Source: Proteobacteria bacterium SPGG2 (lineage in GTDB: Bacteria; Pseudomonadota; Gammaproteobacteria; Acidiferrobacterales; SPGG2). From it: a DNA stretch of 11,711 nt. Below the pieces are notes generated by a model, which saw only the letters and a program-made list of their open reading frames with translations, ran no database searches and was not told the DNA's origin. The stretch is from the NCBI GenBank assembly GCA_001643475.1, contig LXTK01000294.1, positions 1-11,711 of the forward strand. Direction: 5' to 3'. The translations under genes were made by a program, and so were the position numbers. Within the stretch, counting starts at the first letter, position 1. Each line of letters opens with the position of its first letter. Of this stretch, positions 1-6,800 are shown in pieces.

Positions 1-291
1 TCCCGCTTGGGCTCGCCCATCCATGCCATGGGCGATGGCGTGGTCAGTCATGCCGGGCCGAAGGCCGGCTATGGCCTCATGGTTGAAGTCACCCACGGCA
101 ATATCGTCACCCGTTATGCCCATGCCAAGAGCGTCTTGGTCAAGGTCGGTGATCGCGTGGATCGTGGTCAACTGCTCGCCACCGTCGGTACCTCCGGGCG
201 CTCCACTGGCCCCCATCTTCACTTTGAGGTGTTGCGTGAAGGCAAGTTTGTTAATCCGGGCCCATATCTGAATGTGTCGAAGGATTCCTAG
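1..291 (+). CDS. M23-family peptidase (LytM domain), 3' end only
   Basis: This is the C-terminal 96 residues of an M23 (lysostaphin/LytM-like) protein; the 5' part lies outside the window and the frame is open to base 1. Seen directly: the opening LGSPIHAMGDGVV is the beta-strand typical of the M23 core, YAH follows at residues 39-41, and the metal-ligand motif HxH lies in GPHLHFEV (His72 and His74 of the visible part). The protein ends about 20 residues after that motif, as usual for the family. The first zinc ligands (H and D of HxxxD) would lie just upstream of the edge and cannot be checked. M23 proteins act in the periplasm as murein endopeptidases or, when degenerate, as amidase activators. 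A member directly upstream of secA is a common gammaproteobacterial arrangement. The tail after PGPYLNVSKDS is not distinctive. Family assignment is firm; catalytic competence is unknown. Confidence 0.9.
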   Translation, partial: SRLGSPIHAMGDGVVSHAGPKAGYGLMVEVTHGNIVTRYAHAKSVLVKVGDRVDRGQLLATVGTSGRSTGPHLHFEVLREGKFVNPGPYLNVSKDS

Positions 292-384
292 AACTGTTCG
301 TCCCCGCATTTTTACTCCATAATTCCCTATTTTCTGTTTTCTGCTAACTCAAAGTTGGCATAACGCATTCCCGTTTTGGTGATC

Positions 385-2829
385 ATGAATCCGGTACGAA
401 CGATCGTAGAGCTGATACGAAAGCTCTTTGGTACCCGCAACGAGCGCTTGATCCAGCAAATGATGGGCGATGTGACTCACATCAATGCGCTTGAGGAAGG
501 CTTGAGCAAACTGTCGGATGCGGAGCTGCGTGCTAAGACCGATGAGTTCAAAGCACGTACCGCTCAAGGTGAAACTCTTGAAGCGTTGATGCACGAGGTC
601 TTTGCGGTTGTGCGTGAAGCGGCCAAGCGCACGTTGAATATGCGCCATTTCGATGTTCAGTTGATCGGCGGTATGGTTCTGGACCAAGGCAAGATTGCAG
701 AGATGCGTACCGGTGAGGGCAAAACCCTGGTCGGCCTTCACTTCGCAATCGTAGATGAAGTGGATTCGATCCTGATCGACGAAGCGCGCACGCCGCTGAT
801 TATCTCTGGACCGGCCGAGGAAAGCACGGATCTCTATCGGAAGATCAACAGCATCATCCCGAAACTCCAAAAGCAGGAGGTCGAGGATGGACCGGGCGAC
901 TATTCGCTTGACGAAAAGACTAAACAGGCGTTTTTGACGGAGGTCGGACACGAGCATGTAGAACAACTGCTGTCGCAAGCAGGACTGCTCGAGACTAGTA
1001 GCAATCTCTACGATGTCGGCAACATCATGTTGTTACACCATTTGAACGCCGCCCTGCGTGCCCACACGTTGTACCACCGCGAGGTTGAGTACATCGTTAA
1101 GGACAATGAGGTCGTTATCATTGATGAATTTACCGGCCGTATGATGGCAGGTAGACGCTGGTCCGAAGGTCTGCACCAGGCGGTGGAAGCAAAGGAGGGT
1201 GTGGCCGTCCAGAGCGAGAATCAAACGCTAGCGTCCATCACCTTCCAAAATTACTTCCGCCTACATGGAAAACTGGCGGGCATGACGGGAACTGCGGACA
1301 CTGAAGCGTTCGAGTTTCAGCAGACCTACGGGCTTGAGGTGGTGGTGATCCCGACCCACATGCTTATGGTGCGAGAGGATCTCGGCGATCTGGTTTATCG
1401 CACCGCGGCCGAAAAGCGTGTTGCTATTCTCGAAGACGTAAAGGATTGTCATCAGCGCGGCCAACCGACGCTGGTTGGTACCGCTTCGATTGAGAGCTCC
1501 GAACAACTCTCTAACATGTTCAAGCAAGCGCAGATTCCGCACCAAGTGCTGAACGCCAAGCAGCACGAGCGCGAAGCACAGATCGTAGCCCAGGCGGGTC
1601 GACCAGGGACGGTTACCATCGCTACCAACATGGCTGGGCGCGGTACGGATATCGTCCTGGGGGGCAATCTCGAGAAGGAACTAGAAGAGATCGGCGACGA
1701 TGAAGAAGAAAGGAAACGCGTTCGGGAAGACTGGAGCCAACGCCATCAACAGGTGGTGAATGCCGGTGGCTTACAGGTGGTGGGTACCGAAAGGCACGAG
1801 TCGCGTCGCATCGATAACCAACTTAGAGGAAGGTCCGGTCGTCAGGGCGACCCCGGTTCTTCGCGTTTTTATTTGGCGTTGGAAGACAATCTCATGCGCA
1901 TCTTCGGATCTGATCGTGTATCGGGTCTGATGCAGAAACTAGGCATGCAAGAGGGTGAGGCCATCGAGCATCGTTGGGTTACGCGTGCAATTGAGAACGC
2001 GCAACGTAAGGTGGAGGCGCGGAACTTCGACATCCGTAAACAGTTACTTGAATACGATGATATCGCCAACGACCAGCGTAAAGTGATCTACCAGCAACGC
2101 AATAATCTAATGGAGATCGACGACATATCTGAGAGCATCACCACGATTCGACAAGACGCCGTGGACGAGCTCATCAATCAGAGCATTCCGCCCGATAGCC
2201 TGGAAGAACAGTGGAATGTCCCGGCGCTAGAAGAAGATCTGCATCGCGAATTCGATATCAAGCTGCCGATCAGCGAGTGGTTAGCGGAGGACGATAGTCT
2301 TGATGAGGAGAAGTTGCGTAAGCAAATTCTGGCGGAGATAGAAAAACCCTATGCGGAGAAGGCCACCGCCTATGGTGACGAGGTCATGAGGTATTTGGAA
2401 AAAGTGGTCATGCTCGACGTTCTAGATCGGCAGTGGAAGGATCATCTTGGCGCTATGGATCACCTACGTCAAGGCATTCACTTACGCGGCTACGCCCAGA
2501 AGAATCCCAAGCAAGAGTATAAGCGTGAAGCGTTTGAGCTGTTCGCCGAGATGCTTGACAGTATTAAACGCGAGATAGTCGGTTTACTTACCCGTATCAG
2601 AATTCAAACAGTTGAAGATGTCGATGCGCTTGAAGCACATGGTCGCCGCCAGCAACCAATGCAATACCGCCACCCTTCTCTCCAAGCTGATGAGGCTGAC
2701 GGCGGGGATGCAGAAGTAGCGACGGTACAACAACCCATCGTGCGCAAGCACCGTAAGATCGGTCGCAACGAACCTTGCCCTTGTGGTTCAGGCAAGAAGT
2801 ACAAGCATTGTCATGGGCGACTTGCTTAG
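385..2829 (+). CDS. secA: SecA preprotein translocase ATPase with an internal in-frame deletion
   Basis: SecA is the ATP-driven motor that pushes preproteins through SecYEG. ATG 385 gives 814 residues; in-frame GTG 379 and TTG 376 lie just upstream and none has a clear Shine-Dalgarno. The usual length is about 900. Recognisable parts: N-terminal helix (KLFGTRNERL), Q-motif region (MRHFDVQLIGG), Walker A GEGKT (110-114, Lys113), Walker B DEVD (124-127), the preprotein cross-linking domain, NBD2 with TNMAGRGTD (414-422) and LRGRSGRQGD (480-489), the scaffold and wing domains, and the C-terminal zinc/SecB tail (Cys798, Cys800, Cys809, His810). Walker A is followed almost at once by Walker B: by recall of E. 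coli SecA (Lys108 to Asp209), about 90 residues are missing, including helicase motifs Ia (VTVNDYLA) and Ib (YGTNNEYGFDYLRDN). No frameshift or stop is present. Such a protein should not hydrolyse ATP, so this is either a real lesion or an assembly artefact. Confidence 0.95.
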   Translation: MNPVRTIVELIRKLFGTRNERLIQQMMGDVTHINALEEGLSKLSDAELRAKTDEFKARTAQGETLEALMHEVFAVVREAAKRTLNMRHFDVQLIGGMVLDQGKIAEMRTGEGKTLVGLHFAIVDEVDSILIDEARTPLIISGPAEESTDLYRKINSIIPKLQKQEVEDGPGDYSLDEKTKQAFLTEVGHEHVEQLLSQAGLLETSSNLYDVGNIMLLHHLNAALRAHTLYHREVEYIVKDNEVVIIDEFTGRMMAGRRWSEGLHQAVEAKEGVAVQSENQTLASITFQNYFRLHGKLAGMTGTADTEAFEFQQTYGLEVVVIPTHMLMVREDLGDLVYRTAAEKRVAILEDVKDCHQRGQPTLVGTASIESSEQLSNMFKQAQIPHQVLNAKQHEREAQIVAQAGRPGTVTIATNMAGRGTDIVLGGNLEKELEEIGDDEEERKRVREDWSQRHQQVVNAGGLQVVGTERHESRRIDNQLRGRSGRQGDPGSSRFYLALEDNLMRIFGSDRVSGLMQKLGMQEGEAIEHRWVTRAIENAQRKVEARNFDIRKQLLEYDDIANDQRKVIYQQRNNLMEIDDISESITTIRQDAVDELINQSIPPDSLEEQWNVPALEEDLHREFDIKLPISEWLAEDDSLDEEKLRKQILAEIEKPYAEKATAYGDEVMRYLEKVVMLDVLDRQWKDHLGAMDHLRQGIHLRGYAQKNPKQEYKREAFELFAEMLDSIKREIVGLLTRIRIQTVEDVDALEAHGRRQQPMQYRHPSLQADEADGGDAEVATVQQPIVRKHRKIGRNEPCPCGSGKKYKHCHGRLA

Positions 2830-2831
2830 TC

Positions 2832-2870
2832 GCCCCCACCCCAGCCCTCCCCAATAAATGGGGAGGGTGT
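2832..2870 (+). terminator. Hairpin just after secA, possible terminator or REP-like element
   Basis: A perfect 8-bp inverted repeat, CCCTCCCC (2845-2852) and GGGGAGGG (2860-2867), flanks the loop AATAAAT and starts 15 nt after the secA stop codon. The downstream TGTTTGGTTGT is T-rich but not a clean T tract, so rho-independent termination is plausible but not certain. The preceding CCCCCACCCCAG plus stem resembles C-rich extragenic palindromes that recur in many proteobacterial genomes (from memory, not searched). It may therefore be a dispersed repeat that doubles as a terminator. Confidence 0.55.
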
Positions 2871-2895
2871 TTGGTTGTACCTTACGCCGAGCCGA

Positions 2896-2948
2896 GGCCA
2901 CTCGCATGCATCCTGCGCTCGCGGCACTCGTACGTCCGGCAACTGCTC
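2896..2948 (+). repeat. Double-hairpin repeat unit R, copy 1 (degenerate)
   Basis: This is the most diverged of four copies of a 53-nt unit. It starts GGCCACTCG and keeps CTCGCGGCACT in the middle, with the same 35-nt spacing from its CACTC (2899) to the second TCC loop as copies 3 and 4 have from CGCTC. The outer stem GCCAC/GCGGC carries one mismatch. The inner hairpin CGCA/TGCG is intact, while the second hairpin (TACGTCCGGCA) has lost its pairing. Confidence 0.6.
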
Positions 2949-2977
2949 CGACAACTGCTCCTGCGTTGTTCTAACTT

Positions 2978-2994
2978 CCAGCGTCCCTGCTTGG
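2978..2994 (+). repeat. Hairpin with GTCCCT loop between 12-bp direct repeats
   Basis: CCAGC (2978-2982) pairs with GCTTGG (2989-2994, one bulged T) around the loop GTCCCT. It sits between the near-identical direct repeats CTGCGTTGTTCT (2961-2972) and CTGCGTTGCTCT (2999-3010). The right flank begins the inverted arm X. The layout could be an insertion with duplication of its target, but the duplicated arms also belong to the larger repeat, so this is only suggestive. Confidence 0.5.
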
Positions 2995-3000
2995 TCGCCT

Positions 3001-3047
3001 GCGTTGCTCTCGGTTGCTGCTCCTGGCGCAACTCTACCTCCCCCTTC
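3001..3047 (+). repeat. Inverted arm X, left copy
   Basis: This 47-bp sequence is repeated in reverse complement at 3776-3822 with 44 of 47 positions identical by hand comparison. It begins GCGTTGCTCTCGG and ends ACTCTACCTCCCCCTTC. The two arms bracket about 730 bp of the hairpin mosaic. Confidence 0.85.
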
Positions 3048-3103
3048 TGACCACCATGGATGGTGGAAATGCAAAGCGATTGTCGGGAACAATCCTTGCC
3101 CTG
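3047..3103 (+). repeat. Repeat unit P, copy A
   Basis: This 57-nt unit has two hairpins. CCACC (3051-3055) and GGTGG (3062-3066) flank the loop ATGGAT. After GAAATGCAAAG, GATTGT (3079-3084) and ACAATC (3089-3094) flank a short loop, followed by CTTGCCCTG. Copy C on the opposite strand matches at all but about six positions, and its first stem is CCGCC/GGCGG, a paired change. Confidence 0.85.
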
Positions 3104-3115
3104 GAGTCGTACCTT

Positions 3116-3131
3116 CCTACGTCCCTGTAGG
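3116..3131 (+). repeat. Isolated hairpin with GTCCCT loop
   Basis: CCTAC and GTAGG form a perfect 5-bp stem around GTCCCT. The flanks match only the second half of unit R, so it looks like a partial copy. The 19-nt sequence just before it (3099-3117, beginning CCCTGGAGTCGTA) recurs in reverse complement at 3758-3776 with one mismatch. Confidence 0.65.
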
Positions 3132-3141
3132 TCGCGGGTGC

Positions 3142-3245
3142 AATGGTGGAAATGCAAAAGGATTGTTGGCCGCTCCTCCGCATCCATGCGTACGCGGCAT
3201 TAGTGCGTCCATGCACGTCAGGACAATCCTTGCCCTGTCGGTCGC
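3142..3245 (+). repeat. Repeat unit P, copy B, interrupted by R copy 2
   Basis: AATGGTGGAAATGCAAAAGG leads into GGATTGT (3160-3166), and ACAATCCTTGCCCTG resumes at 3223. Between these two complementary arms lies a complete copy of unit R (3168-3220). In copies A and C the same arms are separated by only 4-5 nt. The right side GTCGGTCGCC continues to match copy C. The first hairpin of P is damaged here: its left arm is not recognisable. Confidence 0.8.
3168..3220 (+). repeat. Double-hairpin repeat unit R, copy 2
   Basis: The outer stem GCCGC/GCGGC encloses the small hairpin CGC-ATCCAT-GCG. A short ATTA linker follows, then the second hairpin GTGC (3203-3206), loop GTCCAT, GCAC (3213-3216). 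This copy has one extra base in the middle relative to copies 3 and 4. It sits inside the loop of P copy B. Confidence 0.8.
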
Positions 3246-3288
3246 CTTCACATTGCGCTGCCCCGTAGAGGGCCGGGCAGGGGTGAAG
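3246..3288 (+). repeat. Two-tier hairpin
   Basis: CTTCAC (3246-3251) pairs with GTGAAG (3283-3288), and inside it CTGCCC (3258-3263) pairs with GGGCAG (3275-3280) around an 11-nt loop. It opens a structured block that runs to about 3540. There is no T tract on either side, so a terminator role is not supported. Confidence 0.6.
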
Positions 3289-3329
3289 CGGATAAGACAA
3301 AGGTCCAGTAGGTGAGGCGGTAATTAACA

Positions 3330-3527
3330 TGAAGGTCCGGTGGACCTTCACCCGCCGAACGCCCAAGCCAGGGACGGCTTGGGCCGGTGCCACAGCGAAG
3401 CGGGGACTGCGTAGCGCATGGATTGTCCCGCTGAACGGGCTCGCCACGGAGGGCGAGCCCCGGACTTGCCAGCGAGAGCAGGGAAAGCGGAGCGCCGCAA
3501 GCCGGACACTGAGACAACACGGCCGAA
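3330..3527 (+). other. Strongly structured block of long hairpins, function unknown
   Basis: Successive inverted repeats occupy most of this stretch. TGAAGGTCC/GGACCTTCA (3330-3350) has a 3-nt loop. GCCCAAGCC/GGCTTGGGC (3361-3384) has loop AGGGAC. AGCGGGGAC pairs with GTCCCGCT with one bulge and encloses TGCG-TAG-CGCA. GGGCTCGCC/GGCGAGCCC (3437-3460) has loop ACGGAG. Two of the loops are NTCCNT on the minus strand. The tail GCCAGCGAGAGCAGGG to GCCGGACACT has no clear pairing. It could be a structured RNA, a large REP-type element or a remnant of a mobile element; no known RNA family is recognised. Confidence 0.5.
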
Positions 3528-3537
3528 GGCCGCTCCT
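3518..3537 (-). repeat. REP-like core
   Basis: Read on the minus strand, this is CAGGAGCGGCCTTCGGCCGT, with GGCC-TTC-GGCC as its stem. The GGAGCGGCCTT wording resembles extragenic palindromes known from Pseudomonas and Xanthomonadaceae (recalled, not searched). It overlaps the start of R copy 3. Confidence 0.45.
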
Positions 3538-3580
3538 GTGGATCATCCACTCGCGGTATTAATACGTCCCTGTATGTCAA
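3528..3580 (+). repeat. Double-hairpin repeat unit R, copy 3
   Basis: The outer stem GCCGC/GCGGT keeps pairing through a G-T wobble. The inner hairpin is GTGGAT/ATCCAC, different in sequence from the other copies but perfectly paired. The second hairpin is ATAC (3562-3565), loop GTCCCT, GTAT (3572-3575). The shared CTCGCGGTATTAATACGTCC aligns with copy 2 without gaps apart from one base. Confidence 0.8.
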
Positions 3581-3604
3581 CCGCGGGGCAAAATGGTTTT
3601 GGTG

Positions 3605-3675
3605 ACTTTTGTCGCTCTTGCGCATCCTTCGCTCGCGACACTTGTGCATCCCTGCACATCGGCCACAACAAAAGT
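3605..3675 (+). repeat. Double-hairpin repeat unit R, copy 4, inside an outer inverted repeat
   Basis: The R unit itself spans 3610-3662. The outer stem TGTCGC (3610-3615) and GCGACA (3635-3640) shows a paired C-G to T-A change relative to copy 2. The second hairpin is TGTGC (3643-3647), loop ATCCCT, GCACA (3654-3658). Around it lies another inverted pair, ACTTTTGT (3605-3612) and ACAAAAGT (3668-3675). Copy 4 is therefore nested in a hairpin, as copy 2 is, although the first outer pair overlaps the R unit. Confidence 0.75.
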
Positions 3676-3696
3676 ACCTCGCGTGCGGGCGACCGA

Positions 3697-3752
3697 CAGG
3701 GCAAGGATTGTTCCTACAATCCCTTTGCATTTCCGCCATCCCTGGCGGTCAG
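3697..3752 (-). repeat. Repeat unit P, copy C (reverse orientation)
   Basis: On the minus strand this copy reads CTGACCGCCAGGGATGGCGG, then AAATGCAAAG, GGATTGT-AGG-AACAATCC and TTGCCCTG. Both hairpins are intact: CCGCC/GGCGG (3733-3748 on the plus strand, loop ATCCCT) and GGATTGT/ACAATCC. It matches copy A closely, and its right flank matches copy B for about ten more bases. Confidence 0.85.
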
Positions 3753-3775
3753 ATATCGGAAGTTACGACTCCAGG

Positions 3776-3822
3776 GAAGGAGGAGGTAGAGTTGCGCCGG
3801 GAGCAGCAACCGAGAGCAATGC
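3776..3822 (-). repeat. Inverted arm X, right copy
   Basis: This is the reverse complement of 3001-3047 with three mismatches. Next to it, 3758-3776 is the reverse complement of 3099-3117 with one mismatch. Reading outward-in, the left side has the order X, P, D and the right side has X, D, P (D being the 19-nt piece), so the modules have been shuffled rather than copied as one block. Confidence 0.85.
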
Positions 3823-3853
3823 AGGAGCAATTGCCGAGACGAGACCCGGCTTA

Positions 3854-6800
3854 CTACCCTACCCAAACCCTGGCATTACGAAATATCCGCAACCAAGGCC
3901 CATCTTCGCCCCACTCATCGGGGTGCCAGGAGTTTGTCACCGTCCGAAACACGCGCTCCGGATGCGGCATCATGATCGTGAAACGGCCGTCGGGCGTGGT
4001 TAGGCCAGTAATGCCGTACGGCGACCCATTTGGGTTATAAGGATAGGATTCCGCAACCTCACCGCGGTTGTCGATAAAGCACAATACGACCAACCGATCG
4101 ACGATCAGACCTTGCGCATCATCAGGATGCACGAATTCCGCTCGACCCTCACCATGGGCAACGGCGATCGGTATCATCGATCCAGCCATACCGGTGAAAA
4201 AGATCGACGGGTTATCCGGCGTTTGCACGCGACATACGCGGGCCTCAAACTGCTCCGAATGGTTACGAACAAAACGCGGCCATCGGTCTGCGCCCGGAAT
4301 CAGCTCACGCAGGTTGGACATCATTTGGCAACCATTACAGACGCCAAGCGCAAACGTGTCTTCGCGTTCGAAGAAACCTGAAAATTCATCACGCACGTGG
4401 CTGTTAAAAAGAATGGACTTGGCCCAACCTTCACCAGCGCCAAGCACGTCGCCAAACGAAAAACCGCCACAGGCTACCAATCCCCCAAAGTCTTTGAGCG
4501 TGACACGCTTGCTTGCGATATCGCTCATGGTGGTATCTATCGCGGTGAATCCAGCGCGATCGAAAGCGGCCGCCATCTCTACGTGACCGTTAACGCCCTG
4601 CTCACGGAGAATGGCGATGCGTGGTCGCGCACTATTGGCAATAAACGGTACCGCAATATCTTCAGATGGATCGAACGAAAACCGTGCGCTTAGGCCCGGA
4701 TCGGCGCTGTCCAGGATACGATCGTACTCCTCCTTCGCACACTTCGGATTGTCGCGCAATGTTTGCATGTGGAAAGTCGTTTCCGACCATGTCCGCTGAA
4801 GGCTGACACGCGTGTCGCGGAATATAAGCCGCTGTTTGTGCGTAAACGTGATTGCGTCATCCCCAGTCAGGGTACCGATGACATGTGCGTGACGCCCGAG
4901 GCCCGCCTGTTTCAATGCACCGAAGATACCACGTTGGCGATCGCGCGGGACTTGCAACACGGCACCTAGTTCCTCACTAAACAAGGCGGCGACCGGATCC
5001 CGCCCCAATGCGGTCAAATCGATATGTACGCCTGTGTGCCCAGCGAATGCCATTTCGCAGACGGTTGCAAACAAGCCGCCATCAGAACGATCATGATACG
5101 CAACTATAAAGCCAAGTTCGTTTAGGGCTTGAATCACGTGAAAGAAGAGTCGCAACACGCGAGGATCGTCCACATCCGGGCATTCTCGTCCCATTTGGTT
5201 GTAGACCTGGGCTAGGGCTGAACCCCCCAGTCGATTTTTCTTTTTGGCCAAGTCGATTAAGATCAAGTCGGTCTCTCCCCGATCCGTACGCAATTGTGGC
5301 GCTAACGTTTTGCGTACGTCCACGACCGGGCTAAACGCCGACACGATCAGAGATAGTGGTGCCGTGACTTGTTTGGTTTCGCCCTTTTCGTCTTCCCACA
5401 CCGTTTTCATCGACAACGAGTCTTTGCCGACCGGGATGGAGATACCAAGGGCGGGACACAATTCGGCCGCGACCGCACGCACCGTATCATAGAGCGCGGC
5501 GTCCTCGCCGGCGTGGCCGGCGGCCGCCATCCAGTTCGCTGAGAGTTTCACATTTGGCAGCTTTTCGATGCGTGCCGCCGCCAAGTTAGTCAACGCCTCG
5601 CCGAGGGCCATACGACCACTCGCGGCCGGGTCAATCAGTGCCAGCGGCGTTCGCTCGCCCAACGCCATGGCCTCACCGCAATAGGTTTGGTAGCCACCTG
5701 CGGTCACCGCCACATCCGCCACCGGGACCTGCCAAGGGCCCACCATTTGGTCACGACACACCATCCCCGAAACAGTGCGATCACCAATTGTGATCAGAAA
5801 GGTCTTGTTGGCCACGGCTGGCAGACGTAGCACGCGATGGGCCGCTTCATCGAGATCAATACCGCGGGTCTTGAAAGGCGGCAATTTGCGTCGAATCCGT
5901 TTTACGTTGCGCACCAACTTTGGTGGCTTGCCGAACAAAACGGATAATGCAAGGTCGATAGGTTTGCTTCGCGTATCACCGTTAGATTTACCGTCACCAG
6001 TGGTCTCGAAGTAGCTATCGTTAAGCACTAGGTGTCGCTCAGTTGTCGTTTCACCAATGACAGCGTAGGGGCAACGCTCGCGCTCGCATAATTTGTGAAA
6101 GATTTCTAGATCGTCCGCTTTAATCGCCAGCACATAGCGTTCTTGTGCTTCATTGCACCAGATCTCCATCGGTGACATAGCTGGTTGGTCATTGGGCACC
6201 GTACGTAAGTCAAACCGGCCCCCACGCCCGGCACCTTCGATCAGCTCGGGCAGCGCATTCGACAGACCACCAGCACCGACATCGTGAATCGACAAGATCG
6301 GGTTACCGTCGTCTAGCTGCCAACATTGGTCGATGACCTCTTGGCAGCGGCGCTGTATCTCGGCGTTACCGCGTTGGACCGAGGCAAAATCAAGATCTTC
6401 CACACTATGCCCACTAGCAAGACTGGAGGCAGCACCACCACCAAGGCCGATTAACATCGCGGGCCCGCCAATGACTATCAAATTCGCGCCGGCGCAGATG
6501 GGCGCTTTCGTTACGTGCCGCACACATATGTTGCCAAGCCCCCCCGCCAACATGATGGGTTTATGATAACCACGGAGTTCGCCATCGATGCGTTGATTGA
6601 ATGTGCGAAAGTATCCGCCAATATTCGGGCGACCGAATTCGTTATTGAAAGCGGCACCGCCCACTGGCCCTGCGAGCATAATATCGAGCGCAGTTGCGAT
6701 TCGATCCGGTTTGCCAAAATCCGTTTCCCATGGTTGTTTGGCCCCTGGGATAAGCAGATTAGAAACGGAAAAACCTGTAATGCCTGCCTTTGGCTTCGCC

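Larger units (their letters stand above)
2878..3850. repeat. Intergenic mosaic of REP-like hairpin repeats
   Basis: This kilobase between the converging secA and purL genes has no reading frame that resembles a protein; the open frames in it overlap on both strands and follow the repeats. It contains at least ten hairpins whose six-base loop reads NTCCNT on one strand. Plus-strand loops are at 2983, 3121, 3182, 3207, 3566, 3648 and 3738; minus-strand loops are at 3056, 3370 and 3446. Stems differ in sequence from copy to copy but stay paired. Longer repeat units and inverted arms are listed separately. No REP-associated transposase (RAYT) or other transposase is visible, so any mobilising enzyme would be elsewhere in the genome. 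Confidence 0.85.

Noticed and set aside
349..978. A 209-codon frame antisense to secA
   Set aside because: It is a shadow of the well-conserved secA frame; its translation has no recognisable family.
2775..3739. Several overlapping open frames of 77-170 codons on both strands in the secA-purL gap
   Set aside because: They overlap each other in all frames, follow the repeat units, use rare or biased residues (Arg, Pro, Ser, Cys) and show no domain. Any GC-rich hairpin mosaic produces such frames.
2878..3850. A CRISPR array
   Set aside because: Repeats are irregularly spaced, occur in both orientations, differ in their stems and have no regular spacers; no cas genes are present.
3833..3850. 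A hairpin just beyond the purL stop as a rho-independent terminator
   Set aside because: The stem is only about 6 bp with a wobble pair, and no T tract follows on the minus strand.
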